Shown here: positions 41,396 through 48,274 of the stretch, one piece after another
How the letters are laid out: the number at the start of each line of letters is the position of its first letter
Numbering within the stretch: the stretch's first letter is position 1
Virus record (IMG/VR): IMGVR_UViG_3300042691_031426
Span: 1-58,893 of that record
DNA length: 58,893 nucleotides
From: a virus
Strand: one strand, 5' to 3'
Translations under genes and position numbers: made by a program
The notes under the pieces: generated by a model
What the model saw: the letters and a program-made list of their open reading frames with translations, nothing else
Databases searched by the model: none
Told to the model about the DNA's origin: nothing

Positions 41396-41611
41396 TTACA
41401 CTTTCCGCCAGTGCCACGTATGCACAATGCGGCCGGCATCGTCTCGCATTGTCACGGCCATAGTCGCGGGCCTGCCGGCCTGCGTGATTCCCTGCCAGAC
41501 GTACCGGGCGTATGCCATGGCGGCGGGTAGGTGCGGCTGTCGGCTGGTGCGGTAGCCTGCGATGCGGCGGTGGGCGGTCCGCTGTTCGATCTGACATTCG
41601 ATGTGGAGCAT
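41396..41611 (-). CDS. Small basic hypothetical protein, 71 aa
   Basis: The start at 41611 gives MLHIECQIEQRTAHRRIAGY, followed by MAYARYVWQGITQAGRPATM and a strand ending HTWHWRKV. AGGAAC lies before the ATG. A GTG start near the upstream stop would add about 25 residues. The protein is basic and could bind nucleic acid, but no motif is recognised. Confidence 0.55.
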   Translation of the reverse strand: MLHIECQIEQRTAHRRIAGYRTSRQPHLPAAMAYARYVWQGITQAGRPATMAVTMRDDAGRIVHTWHWRKV

Positions 41612-41685
41612 GGCATGTTCCTGAGTGGTGACGGGGTGGGCATCGTAGCCCCCCCGGGCGTGGGCCCCGGGAGGGTTCACGGCGA

Positions 41686-41952
41686 TCACTCCTTGACTGC
41701 GAGCCGTTCGCGATTGGCCACCATGTATGCCGTGATGGCCTGCACGTTGGACGGGTCTAGCAGGCGCTCCCACTGCGAGCGGTAGAGCGTGACCGGGAAC
41801 CTGCCCAGACCGTAGACCGACAGGGCACCCTTCTCGGAGACTTTGTAACTGATCCTCTGACCGGCGGCGGCGGCGGCCTTCAGGCTGGCCAGTTCGGCCC
41901 GGAGCGCTTCCAGTTCGGCGGCGGCGTCGTTGGCGTTGGCGGGGCGGGGCAT
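41686..41952 (-). CDS. Conserved phage protein with KGAxSVYGLGRFPVTLY motif, 88 aa
   Basis: An Ala/Leu-rich coiled-coil helix (AAELEALRAELASLKAAAAA) is followed by KVSEKGALSVYGLGRFPVTL and WERLLDPSNVQAITAYMVAN. The second part is a compact strand-rich motif I recognise from a family of small phage proteins of unknown function. The start at 41952 is preceded by AGGAG and shares a 16-base leader with the gene at 41283. It lies at the edge of the divergent intergenic region. Confidence 0.7.
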   Translation of the reverse strand: MPRPANANDAAAELEALRAELASLKAAAAAGQRISYKVSEKGALSVYGLGRFPVTLYRSQWERLLDPSNVQAITAYMVANRERLAVKE

Positions 41953-42019
41953 GGTATCGGCTCCTGAGTGTGTGACGTTCGGCGGTTGCGAAGTTGCCAC
42001 CGTCGGTCGCCACCATCAC

Positions 42020-42067
42020 CTACAGCGGCGATTCTTTCTTTTTCGTTAGGTTCCGTCGCCGCTGTAG
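42020..42067. promoter_or_regulatory. 12-bp inverted repeat in the divergent region
   Basis: CTACAGCGGCGA and TCGCCGCTGTAG form a perfect 12-bp inverted repeat around a 24-base pyrimidine-rich spacer (42032-42055). A separate short inverted repeat, GCGTCA-ACG-TGACGC, is at 42092-42106. They lie between the minus-strand gene starting at 41952 and the plus-strand gene starting at 42269. They look like operators or an origin-type element; a bidirectional terminator is less likely. Confidence 0.5.
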
Positions 42068-42208
42068 ATGGATGCGGCGACCGGCGGCGGCGCGTCAACG
42101 TGACGCAAACCCTTGCCCCGCCTGTAGTTGCGGCTGGCATTCTGCCGGTCTTCCCACGGATTCCCCCCTTCACGGGGGTTCCACGTAGGCCCCCCTTGGG
42201 GGTGCCTC

Positions 42209-42252
42209 GTCGGTGCGGACAGCGGTTGGGTTTACCAGTCGGTGCGGACAGC
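42209..42252 (+). repeat. 15-bp direct repeats before the plus-strand block
   Basis: The 15-mer GTCGGTGCGGACAGC occurs at 42209-42223 and 42238-42252, 29 bases apart. An imperfect GC hairpin (AGGCCCCCC/GGGGTGCCT) lies just before. The second copy abuts the AAGGAG ribosome site of the next gene, so the repeat is in its leader. An operator or translation-control role is possible. Confidence 0.5.
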
Positions 42253-42268
42253 ACAAGGAGTTACACCC

Positions 42269-43153
42269 ATGGCTTACAAGGTTGCTACGATCCTCCAGTC
42301 TGGCGACGGCAATGCCAAGGTTTCTCACCATGGCACAGAGTACAAGGTATTTACCATCTCTTTGGCGTCGTCTGACTCATCTGGACACAACGCATGTCCT
42401 AGGGCATTGCGTAGGTCTGTCATGCAATCCATGCTTGACAAGGGCATGGATATTCATGAGATCGGCCAGTGGGCTAACAAGCGTGGACTGTCTGTCTGCT
42501 CTGGGCCATGTGTCACATGGGAGGCGGGGCATGGCAGGACTGACCATGTCAGGGATGCACGCATCAACCTGACCAACTGGCTGTTTGAGAACCCGCGGTC
42601 ATTCAGGGCCGCACTGCTACGGCAGATGCATGGCCTGACCAAGTATCACACCGGGCAGCAGATTGCCTGCCGGCCTGACCTGGACTCTGACGTCAAGTGG
42701 GAGAAGCTCGTCCCGGAGATGTTCGACTACCCGTGGCAGTTCTGGGACTACACCAAGTTGTCAGAGCGGCTGGGCAATGTCCCTGCCAACTACCACCTGA
42801 CCTACTCCTACAACGACGGCACTACGGCCAAGGACTGGGAGCGTGTCTACCGCACCAAGTCCAGCATCGCTGTTGTATTCGACTCCCTGTGGAATCCATG
42901 GGGAAACAAGTTTGGCTATCTGCCGTCCCATTGGCGTGATCCCAACGGGAAGGTTTGGCGTGTTGTTGACGGGGATCGGCAGGAACTTCGGTTCCTTGAC
43001 CCCACTGACGTCTGCGTTGGGCTTAGGCTCAAGGGAGACGAAGACAAGCGAGAGGATGCCTGCGAGGCTGAGTTTGCCGTGCCGGCGGACCGGGACGGTG
43101 TTGGCGACATTCACCCGGCGGATGCGCCGGAGAACTACTACCTTCTGGCTTAG
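42269..43153 (+). CDS. DUF7227-like conserved phage protein, 294 aa
   Basis: The start at 42269 follows AAGGAG. It has a conserved cysteine region (SVCSGPCVTW), then RTDHVRDARINLTNWLFENP, CRPDLDSDVKWEKLVPEMFD, FWDYTKLSERLG, NYHLTYSYNDGT, and a C-terminal PNGKVWRVVDGDRQELRFLD. This series (C ... ARxNxTxxF ... DxxW ... FxDYTK ... YHLTxS ... VxDGDxxDLRFLD) is known from a phage family of unknown function, also noted in enterobacterial phages. It is the first gene of the plus-strand block and the first after the direct repeats. Confidence 0.7.
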   Translation: MAYKVATILQSGDGNAKVSHHGTEYKVFTISLASSDSSGHNACPRALRRSVMQSMLDKGMDIHEIGQWANKRGLSVCSGPCVTWEAGHGRTDHVRDARINLTNWLFENPRSFRAALLRQMHGLTKYHTGQQIACRPDLDSDVKWEKLVPEMFDYPWQFWDYTKLSERLGNVPANYHLTYSYNDGTTAKDWERVYRTKSSIAVVFDSLWNPWGNKFGYLPSHWRDPNGKVWRVVDGDRQELRFLDPTDVCVGLRLKGDEDKREDACEAEFAVPADRDGVGDIHPADAPENYYLLA

Positions 43154-43160
43154 GAGCAGC

Positions 43161-43634
43161 ATGACCGCAGTCAAAAACTTCGCTGACCTGATCGCAGATA
43201 ATCGCATCACCATCGACTCTGAGTACGTCATCCCCGGCCCGGGGATATCGGAACTCAAGTGGAAGATCAACGTGCTTGTCGATGGCGACAAGGTTCATTC
43301 CAGCGAGTACACGGCCGGCATCGCCCACGCCCCCAGTTACCCGGCAATGGTGGCGTATGACGAGTGCCAGACGGGCCTGTGTCTGAAGCATGGCAAGGGG
43401 TACCGGCAGCCGCTCAAGCCTGACATTGCGGACGTAATCAGTTCGCTATGCCTGGACGCATCTGCCATCGACTATGCCTGCTTTGAGGACTGGGCCCGGG
43501 AGTTTGGCCTAGATACCGACAGCCGGGCAGCGGAGAAGTCCTACCGAGAGTGCATCGACACAGCGTTACGCCTCCGGGCAGCGCTGGGCAGCAAAGCGTT
43601 TGAGGAACTGCAAGACCATGCGAGGAGCCTGTAA
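43161..43634 (+). CDS. Conserved phage protein, 157 aa
   Basis: Start ATG at 43161 follows TAGGAG. The N-terminal part is beta-rich (GISELKWKINVLVDGDKVHS), and the second half contains ISSLCLDASAIDYACFEDWA, then FGLDTDSRAAEKSYRECIDT and LRAALGSKAFEELQDHA. The FEDWAREFGxDTDSRKAExxYR pattern is common in a small phage family of unknown function. It overlaps the next gene by 1 base. Confidence 0.7.
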   Translation: MTAVKNFADLIADNRITIDSEYVIPGPGISELKWKINVLVDGDKVHSSEYTAGIAHAPSYPAMVAYDECQTGLCLKHGKGYRQPLKPDIADVISSLCLDASAIDYACFEDWAREFGLDTDSRAAEKSYRECIDTALRLRAALGSKAFEELQDHARSL

Positions 43635-44029
43635 TGACTGACTTCACACATTTCCTGCAAGAGTACCACCGTCAGCAGCAAGAGCGACTGGACGCTACGA
43701 AGAACACCCTAAAGTCCACCATCCTCCCTGCCTTGGCTGCGTCTGGCGTTCGCACTGTTCTCGCTGAGTATTCCGGGTACGGAGACAGCGGCGCCATCGA
43801 CGGCATCTCCTACCTTGGGCAGGACGGCAAGCCTGTGAAACTCACTGGCGATGCGGCATGCATCATGGGGCTGGAGGACGCGCTATACGAGTTCCTGCCG
43901 GCAGGCTTTGAGATTAACGAAGGCGGGCAGGGGACTCTGACCCTCAACGTCTCGGATTGCACGGCTGTGCTGCAGCACGGCCAGAACGTGACCGAAGTCA
44001 ACGAGTCCACTGAGGAGTTCGATCTCTAA
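43634..44029 (+). CDS. DUF6878-family protein, 131 aa
   Basis: After a helical N-terminus (HRQQQERLDATKNTLKSTIL) there is VRTVLAEYSGYGDSGAIDGI, then LEDALYEFLPAGFEINEGGQ and TLTLNVSDCTAVLQHGQ. The EYSGxGDSGxI ... EExxY ... GGxGxFxxDV series is that of DUF6878, a domain seen in phages and plasmids with no known activity. It is coupled to the DUF6915 gene by a 1-base overlap. Confidence 0.8.
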   Translation: MTDFTHFLQEYHRQQQERLDATKNTLKSTILPALAASGVRTVLAEYSGYGDSGAIDGISYLGQDGKPVKLTGDAACIMGLEDALYEFLPAGFEINEGGQGTLTLNVSDCTAVLQHGQNVTEVNESTEEFDL

Positions 44030-44382
44030 TGGCCCACGCATATCACCACGCCGTGTCGTCGGCCAAAAAGTATGGCGGTGTTCCGGAGGACTATCTGGAA
44101 CTCCACCAGTGGATGGATGGCAGCAAGGAACACATGGCAGATTTCCGCCACCGTGCCCTTCGCCATCACAGTGAGGGGATCTACATGATGGAGCGACTGT
44201 TTGGCGTGACGATGATTAACTCTGCGGGCAGGGCGGTGCCAGTGAGGTTCATCGGTGAGCAGCACGTGATCGAAGACCTGGGCCGCATCCCAACGGTGGC
44301 TGATTGGCTGGGCCAGATTCAGCCGGCTCCGTGGATGCTTGCCCGTGACCGCGTTGCTACCGAGAAAGAGGTGGCCGCATGA
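44029..44382 (+). CDS. DUF6915-family protein, 117 aa
   Basis: The sequence starts HAYHHAVSSAKKYGGVPEDY and continues LHQWMDGSKEHMADFRHRAL, then RHHSEGIYMMERLFGVTMIN, RFIGEQHVIEDLGRIPTVAD and WLGQIQPAPWM. This is a near-complete match to the known DUF6915 pattern, a histidine-rich phage domain of unknown function whose histidines could bind metal. DUF6878 and DUF6915 genes side by side are a recurring pair in environmental phages. Confidence 0.85.
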   Translation: MAHAYHHAVSSAKKYGGVPEDYLELHQWMDGSKEHMADFRHRALRHHSEGIYMMERLFGVTMINSAGRAVPVRFIGEQHVIEDLGRIPTVADWLGQIQPAPWMLARDRVATEKEVAA

Positions 44383-44433
44383 CCAGCAGTCCACTCATCC
44401 GACACTTTACCAACATCAACCCCTGAGGAACCC

Positions 44434-45075
44434 ATGAAACTCCCTACTGCCATCACCAAACTCGTCAACTGGACCGACCGTGACGCCAGCCGCTACGCCC
44501 TTGGCGGTGTTCGCATCGGACGCTCGTCCGGGCAGTGCTTTGCCGAGGCCACAGACGGCAGGCGGCTTGCCCTTGTGGAGTGGACCGAGAAGGGTGGAGA
44601 GTTTGACGCCATCCTGAGCGGCCGGGAACTGGGCAAGGCTGCCCGTGCTTCCAAGCGGCAGAAGCCTGAGGTCACAGAGAAGGTCGAACGCACGCCGATG
44701 GTGATCGACCCATTCGGCCACAAGAGTCAGGCACCGACGGCCACAGTAGCCGTCAACGGGCAGCCTGTCCCAGTGGTGGAGGGTCGCTGGCCCAAGACTG
44801 AGGAACTGTTCGACCCGTCCCGCAAGGGAACGCAGACTGCGAAGTTCTCCTCCGCCGGCCTGCGAAACCTGGCCCGCCGGACGCCCGTCAAGGTGGGTGA
44901 GACGACGGTCCTGCTGGATGTCAACTACCTCAACGACCTGGCCGACGCCATGGACGCCTGCAACTGCGGCACCGTGACGATGCACGCCAGCGACGAGGGT
45001 TCGCAGGTGCTGTGCGAGGGCGACAGCGAGGCGGTCCGGCTGGCTGCGATCCTCATGCCGATGGCAGCCGACTGA
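44434..45075 (+). CDS. DNA sliding clamp-like protein, 213 aa
   Basis: It contains a beta-clamp-like strand-helix pattern: YALGGVRIGRSSGQCFAEAT, TDGRRLALVEW, then a later VVEGRWPKTEELFDPS and a C-terminal pair of helices and strands with TTVLLDVNYLNDLADAMDAC. The ATDGRRLAL element is typical of DnaN-like clamps, and the length fits two clamp domains rather than three. With no DNA polymerase in the genome, it may recruit a host enzyme. The assignment is tentative and needs structure comparison. Confidence 0.55.
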   Translation: MKLPTAITKLVNWTDRDASRYALGGVRIGRSSGQCFAEATDGRRLALVEWTEKGGEFDAILSGRELGKAARASKRQKPEVTEKVERTPMVIDPFGHKSQAPTATVAVNGQPVPVVEGRWPKTEELFDPSRKGTQTAKFSSAGLRNLARRTPVKVGETTVLLDVNYLNDLADAMDACNCGTVTMHASDEGSQVLCEGDSEAVRLAAILMPMAAD

Positions 45076-45077
45076 CC

Positions 45078-45092
45078 GCGTGGTAAACTGAG
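45078..45092 (+). promoter_or_regulatory. Candidate extended -10 promoter (GCGTGGTAAA motif)
   Basis: The 10-mer GCGTGGTAAA at 45078-45087 also occurs at 50891-50900, in each case just after a stop codon and preceded by ACTGAYCG. It resembles an extended -10 element (TG-n-TAAACT). At this site it lies just before a terminator, so a short attenuated transcript is possible. Confidence 0.4.
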
Positions 45093-45124
45093 TGTGGGTA
45101 GCGGTTTCGGCCGCTCCTAGTGGG

Positions 45125-45168
45125 CCCCCGCCGGGGAAAAAGACTTAAGTACCCGGCGGGGGTTTTTT
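45125..45168 (+). terminator. Rho-independent terminator
   Basis: CCCCCGCCGGG (45125-45135) and CCCGGCGGGGG (45152-45162) form a perfect 11-bp stem with a 16-base loop, followed by TTTTTT (45163-45168). It lies after the clamp-like gene on the plus strand and is the clearest terminator in the window. Transcription of the following small genes would need a new promoter or antitermination. Confidence 0.9.
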
Positions 45169-45202
45169 CGTATCCTGTTCGACACCTGTACGGAGGTACA
45201 CC

Positions 45203-45361
45203 ATGGACGTTGTGGTTGTCTTCAAGTTCCCAAACATCACGGACCCTGACAGCGACGAAGCGACCTCTGCCGTTGAGTCTCTGTCCATCGATCTCAAGAA
45301 CGCCGGCATCGACTGCGACACGTGGTTCATTGACGAGGTCATTGGAGAGCCCAGCAAGTGA
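45203..45361 (+). CDS. Small hypothetical protein, 52 aa
   Basis: This short gene starts MDVVVVFKFPNITDPDSDEA and continues with LSIDLKNAGIDCDTWFIDEV. It is preceded by CGGAGGT. Its TGA overlaps the next GTG start as GTGA. A ferredoxin-like strand-helix-strand fold is plausible. No function is known. Confidence 0.65.
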   Translation: MDVVVVFKFPNITDPDSDEATSAVESLSIDLKNAGIDCDTWFIDEVIGEPSK

Positions 45362-45579
45362 AGACCATCGTCCACGTTAACCAGCACGTGATCCGCTCCA
45401 ACCAGAAGACCGGCGAGCGGGAGCCGGTGCTGACTGTGAAGACCTACAAGGACAACCGCTATGCACACTCCGTGCGGATAGACGGGCCCTGTGTTGTGCG
45501 ATATGAGCCGGATGCCCCGCTCTCCTGCGGTGCCCGGGTGTGGATCGAAACCGATAGCAAGGTGGAGGTGGATAAATGA
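45358..45579 (+). CDS. Small beta-rich hypothetical protein, 73 aa
   Basis: It begins with a GTG at 45358 overlapping the previous stop. The sequence is beta-rich (KTIVHVNQHVIRSNQKTGER, VLTVKTYKDNRYAHSVRIDG, RVWIETDSKVEVDK), with one GAR turn. It overlaps the next gene by 4 bases. The pattern is common in phages and suggests a small OB- or SH3-like barrel. Confidence 0.7.
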   Translation: MKTIVHVNQHVIRSNQKTGEREPVLTVKTYKDNRYAHSVRIDGPCVVRYEPDAPLSCGARVWIETDSKVEVDK

Positions 45580-45815
45580 GCGGCTACTACCACATACGTC
45601 TGGACGTTGTCATGCGTGACTGTCGCAACGCGACTGACGCCGTGACGCAACTGATCCGGCTGATGCCTAACAAGCCGGACGAGACGACGGCATTTATGGA
45701 GTCATGGGCAGTGGAGTCTGTGTCCGACACCGAGGGGACAATGTTCGACCGCTGCTGTGGTCTTGCTGAGGAAGAACTTGAGGCCATGCTTAGCGCCGCA
45801 GAAAGGGATGCCTAG
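45576..45815 (+). CDS. Small hypothetical protein, 79 aa
   Basis: A strand (YYHIRLDVVMRDC) leads to two helices (ATDAVTQLIRLMPNKPDETT, GLAEEELEAMLSAAERD). It overlaps its neighbours by 4 bases and by 1 base and looks like a translationally coupled member of the small-gene array. No family is recognised. Confidence 0.65.
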   Translation: MSGYYHIRLDVVMRDCRNATDAVTQLIRLMPNKPDETTAFMESWAVESVSDTEGTMFDRCCGLAEEELEAMLSAAERDA

Positions 45816-46054
45816 TGCCACGCTCAATCGCTTACCAACTAAGCATCGACTGGGCCATGCTGGCAGAGCAGAAGGAATACCTGCTGCAACTCATCGACGC
45901 TGACTGCCGCGCCCCTGCCGGGCTGACCGGGTATGGGCCGTACTGCCGCAGCGATCACCCGTTGGACGGGCTAGTGCAACTGGTAGATGCCATCCAAGAC
46001 GCCGGAGAGGCTGCCGGCGAGAAGGTCTACAGCACAGAGGAGAACGACGAATGA
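45815..46054 (+). CDS. Small hypothetical protein, 79 aa, GTG start
   Basis: The GTG at 45815 directly overlaps the previous stop. Helices dominate (IDWAMLAEQKEYLLQLIDAD, LDGLVQLVDAIQDAGEAAGE), with a short Gly/Tyr/Pro/Cys loop between them. It overlaps the next gene by 4 bases. The function is unknown. Confidence 0.65.
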   Translation: MPRSIAYQLSIDWAMLAEQKEYLLQLIDADCRAPAGLTGYGPYCRSDHPLDGLVQLVDAIQDAGEAAGEKVYSTEENDE

Positions 46055-46374
46055 GTCACACTGCTGGTCCATGGTTTGTGAGCGGCAAGGCTGGGGATGC
46101 GTTCGACATCTCCACCGCGCCGCCTGACGAGAACGGTGAGTGCGAGCATGTCATCGCCACGGTGTGGGCCAACCGCCCCTCTCTCCCTGACGCCGCCGAC
46201 GACGCTCGCCTGATCGCTCTGGCACCGGACCTGATGCACGCCGTGCTGCTGTTCGACTACGCCTGCCATCACGGGGATGGCGAGTGCCTTGAGGCCGCCG
46301 TGGCCAAGGCCAGCGAACTGATCACCGCCTCCGGGCAGAAGGCCGCCGAGGAAGAGCAGGAGGAAGACGAGTGA
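46051..46374 (+). CDS. Phage protein of the HTxGPWxVSG type, 107 aa
   Basis: It starts MSHTAGPWFVSGKAGDAFDI, then ENGECEHVIATVWANRPSLP, and ADDARLIALAPDLMHAVLLF, ending in an acidic tail. Proteins beginning MSHTPGPWxVxG with a later DARLIAAAPELL are widespread in phages and prophages, without a known function. It overlaps the next GTG start by 4 bases. Confidence 0.75.
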   Translation: MSHTAGPWFVSGKAGDAFDISTAPPDENGECEHVIATVWANRPSLPDAADDARLIALAPDLMHAVLLFDYACHHGDGECLEAAVAKASELITASGQKAAEEEQEEDE

Positions 46375-46712
46375 ACCGGACCTACGTTGACAACCTGAAC
46401 CCACACTCCCCTGTCCGCACGTGGGAGATCAGCCCGTGCCTGCGGGAGATCGATCCGCGTGGCGAGCAGGACCAGGTCGAAGCGTTCGATTCCTACGAGG
46501 AGGCTGCGCTGGAGGCTAGCGAGAACTATGACATCTATGCGGGCCCGGTTTTCTGGGGCGTGTACATGAACATGCGGCATGCAGTCATCGCGCTCGGCGG
46601 CGTCAATCCGACGATCCACGTTCAGGACTTCCCGTCGTTTGACGATGCCCTGTCGTTCGTCACCTGCATCAATGGAGTTCCTGAGATCACCTACCGGGAG
46701 GAGGAGGAATGA
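46371..46712 (+). CDS. Hypothetical protein, 113 aa, GTG start
   Basis: An alpha/beta protein: RTWEISPCLREIDPRGEQDQ, AFDSYEEAALEASENYDIYA, VFWGVYMNMRHAVIALGGVN and PSFDDALSFVTCINGVPEIT. It overlaps both neighbours by 4 bases. No family was recognised; the fold looks normal and compact. Confidence 0.65.
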   Translation: MNRTYVDNLNPHSPVRTWEISPCLREIDPRGEQDQVEAFDSYEEAALEASENYDIYAGPVFWGVYMNMRHAVIALGGVNPTIHVQDFPSFDDALSFVTCINGVPEITYREEEE

Positions 46713-46888
46713 CGCCATCAGAAGCATGGTCCCTTGTGGGCGAAGCAAACGACTTGCTCGCCAAGGTGCGAGAGGCGTTTCCGTGCGAGCGGTGCGATGG
46801 AGAGGGCGAAGACTACCCAGGCCACATCTACCACCCGTGCTACGAATGCAATGGGACCGGGCACCAAATCCCTGAGGAGGGCGAGTGA
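46709..46888 (+). CDS. DnaJ-type zinc-finger micro-protein, 59 aa
   Basis: A short helix (EAWSLVGEANDLLAKVREAF) is followed by CERCDGEGE and CYECNGTG, that is, two CxxCxGxG-type knuckles as in the DnaJ cysteine-rich region. GAGGAGGA precedes the ATG, and the TGA overlaps the next GTG. The product is probably a small zinc-bound protein, perhaps one that binds a partner protein or nucleic acid. Confidence 0.65.
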   Translation: MTPSEAWSLVGEANDLLAKVREAFPCERCDGEGEDYPGHIYHPCYECNGTGHQIPEEGE

Positions 46889-47169
46889 CCAACGAGCAGT
46901 TCATCTTCGCCAACTTCAAGGGGCATGACTGGACTGATCTCGGCGTCAACGGCATTGCCCCGTACCGCGTCTGGCGGATTGCTGGCAGCCGTCGGCGGCG
47001 TGTGATGGGGTGGAGCGACTGGAAGTTCTCTGGACCCACGCCGGAGAGGATTCCGCAGGTGATCTTCATGGTCACCAAGGAAACCATGGACCCCATCCAG
47101 AAGTTCCTAAAACTGCGTGATGCAAAAGAGTTTGCGTACCTATTGGCCACCGGGCAGGAGTATCAATGA
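46885..47169 (+). CDS. Hypothetical protein, 94 aa, GTG start
   Basis: It begins TNEQFIFANFKGHDWTDLGV and is rich in aromatic residues and basic patches (VWRIAGSRRRRVMGWSDWKF), ending in a helix (IQKFLKLRDAKEFAYLLATG). It may bind nucleic acid. It overlaps its neighbours by 4 bases on each side. Confidence 0.6.
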   Translation: MTNEQFIFANFKGHDWTDLGVNGIAPYRVWRIAGSRRRRVMGWSDWKFSGPTPERIPQVIFMVTKETMDPIQKFLKLRDAKEFAYLLATGQEYQ

Positions 47170-47375
47170 CCAACCAAGAACGTGCCGACTCAGCGGCCCG
47201 CGCATGCAAAGTGTTCGCCAAAGACTGCGGACTGGACTACGACGAGGAGTTTGACTCCGTAGTAATCGACCTTGTGGCCAACATCATGCACCTATGTGAC
47301 CGTTATGCGATGGATCCCATTCGCCCAATCGAAATCGCCAAGGGCCACTTTGTTGCCGAACAGGAGGACACATGA
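47166..47375 (+). CDS. Small helical hypothetical protein, 69 aa
   Basis: The protein is mostly helical (QERADSAARACKVFAKDCGL, DSVVIDLVANIMHLCDRYAM) with acidic patches. It overlaps both neighbours by 4 bases. No family is recognised. Confidence 0.6.
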   Translation: MTNQERADSAARACKVFAKDCGLDYDEEFDSVVIDLVANIMHLCDRYAMDPIRPIEIAKGHFVAEQEDT

Positions 47376-47728
47376 GTCTTGATTGGTCTACCGCGAAGTG
47401 CGACCCGCCTCTCCCGCGTGATGAGCAAGACCGTAACGACAGGACTGCCTTGATATGGGGCAGCATGTCCGTCGGGCTTGGCAGCATCACCAAGTCCAAC
47501 GTGGAGGAGTGGGTATGGCGGATGTGGCATCAGAACAAAACCATGGAGGACATCTACCTTGGCGAGTCCACAACGCCAGACGATCTCCGTAAATGGGTGA
47601 CACGCTGGATTGGGCTGACAACCAACGCGCCCAATCAGACGCGTGCCCAATGGCTCAAGCGAGTAAGCGAGGCAATGGCCCGTGAAACAGACCGAGAAGT
47701 CCGACAGAAGACAGCTCAGTCCGTGTGA
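47372..47728 (+). CDS. Hypothetical protein, 118 aa
   Basis: It begins SLDWSTAKCDPPLPRDEQDR and contains IWGSMSVGLGSITKSNVEEW and WRMWHQNKTMEDIYLGESTT, with a Trp-rich middle and a basic helical end. The last 47 bases overlap the following gene in another frame. The pattern of two tryptophan-containing helices resembles small phage accessory proteins. The function is unknown. Confidence 0.65.
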   Translation: MSLDWSTAKCDPPLPRDEQDRNDRTALIWGSMSVGLGSITKSNVEEWVWRMWHQNKTMEDIYLGESTTPDDLRKWVTRWIGLTTNAPNQTRAQWLKRVSEAMARETDREVRQKTAQSV

Positions 47729-47903
47729 GTGGGGCCGGCATGAGTGGGTGGATCGTCCATCCACTCGCCGGCCGGGGTGGGTGGATACACGCTGCCGCAC
47801 GTGCGGCAAGCCGCTGGGCCTGCGCCCCGGCGACAAGGACACATTACCAAGGGCCGGGCAGCGCGGGCCCGGCGGAACGTGGAGGGGAAATGCCGACGAT
47901 TGA
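47682..47903 (+). CDS. Zinc-knuckle phage protein (CExGRHEW type), 73 aa
   Basis: Within an overlap with the previous gene, a GTG at 47682 opens a frame with CEWGRHEWVDRPSTRRPGWV and RCRTCGKPLGLRP, a two-part Cys/His zinc knuckle like those seen in several environmental phage proteins. The C-terminal tail is glycine- and arginine-rich. It overlaps the next gene by 14 bases. It could be a small nucleic-acid-binding protein. Confidence 0.6.
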   Translation: MKQTEKSDRRQLSPCEWGRHEWVDRPSTRRPGWVDTRCRTCGKPLGLRPGDKDTLPRAGQRGPGGTWRGNADD

Positions 47904-48084
47904 ATGGACTGCCGACCAGGCTGAAGGCGTTCGGCAAATGATCTTGGACCGCATGGATTACCTGCGAGAGCGAGAGGAAATGTGGCGCCAAAGGGGCACG
48001 CCCACGGTGGGAGGATCGTTGGCAATGATGCAAGACCTGCGTGACATCCTTACAAAACTTGAGGCTGCCTATGCCAGCGATTGA
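47890..48084 (+). CDS. Small helical hypothetical protein, 64 aa
   Basis: The start at 47890 follows GGAGGGG and gives PTIEWTADQAEGVRQMILDR, then EREEMWRQRGTPTVGGSLAM and DLRDILTKLEAAYASD. It overlaps the next gene by 14 bases. The style (a short strand, then two helices) matches the following product, so the two may be paralogues. Confidence 0.6.
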   Translation: MPTIEWTADQAEGVRQMILDRMDYLREREEMWRQRGTPTVGGSLAMMQDLRDILTKLEAAYASD

Positions 48085-48274
48085 ACTCACCAAAGAACAC
48101 GCCGAAGTGCTTAGCGAGTGGATCTCATCAGAGATCGCCCGCACGGAGAACGTGCTGTGGATTGAGTCACGCATCGGCCGGATCGATGACGACCACCTCC
48201 AAGAGCAACAGCGGCTGGCGCTGTTCAGGGACATACTTAACTCCCTGCATGAGGTGACTGATGCCATATCCTGA
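48071..48274 (+). CDS. Small helical hypothetical protein, 67 aa
   Basis: It begins MPAIELTKEHAEVLSEWISS and continues with RTENVLWIESRIGRIDDDHL and a helix (QQRLALFRDILNSLHEVTDA). The first residues (PxIExTxEQAE) resemble those of the previous product, which suggests duplication. The start is within the previous gene. Confidence 0.6.
   Translation: MPAIELTKEHAEVLSEWISSEIARTENVLWIESRIGRIDDDHLQEQQRLALFRDILNSLHEVTDAIS

Noticed and set aside
44379-44427. 15-codon ORF after the DUF6915 gene
   Set aside because: It overlaps the leader of the clamp-like gene and has no ribosome site of its own.
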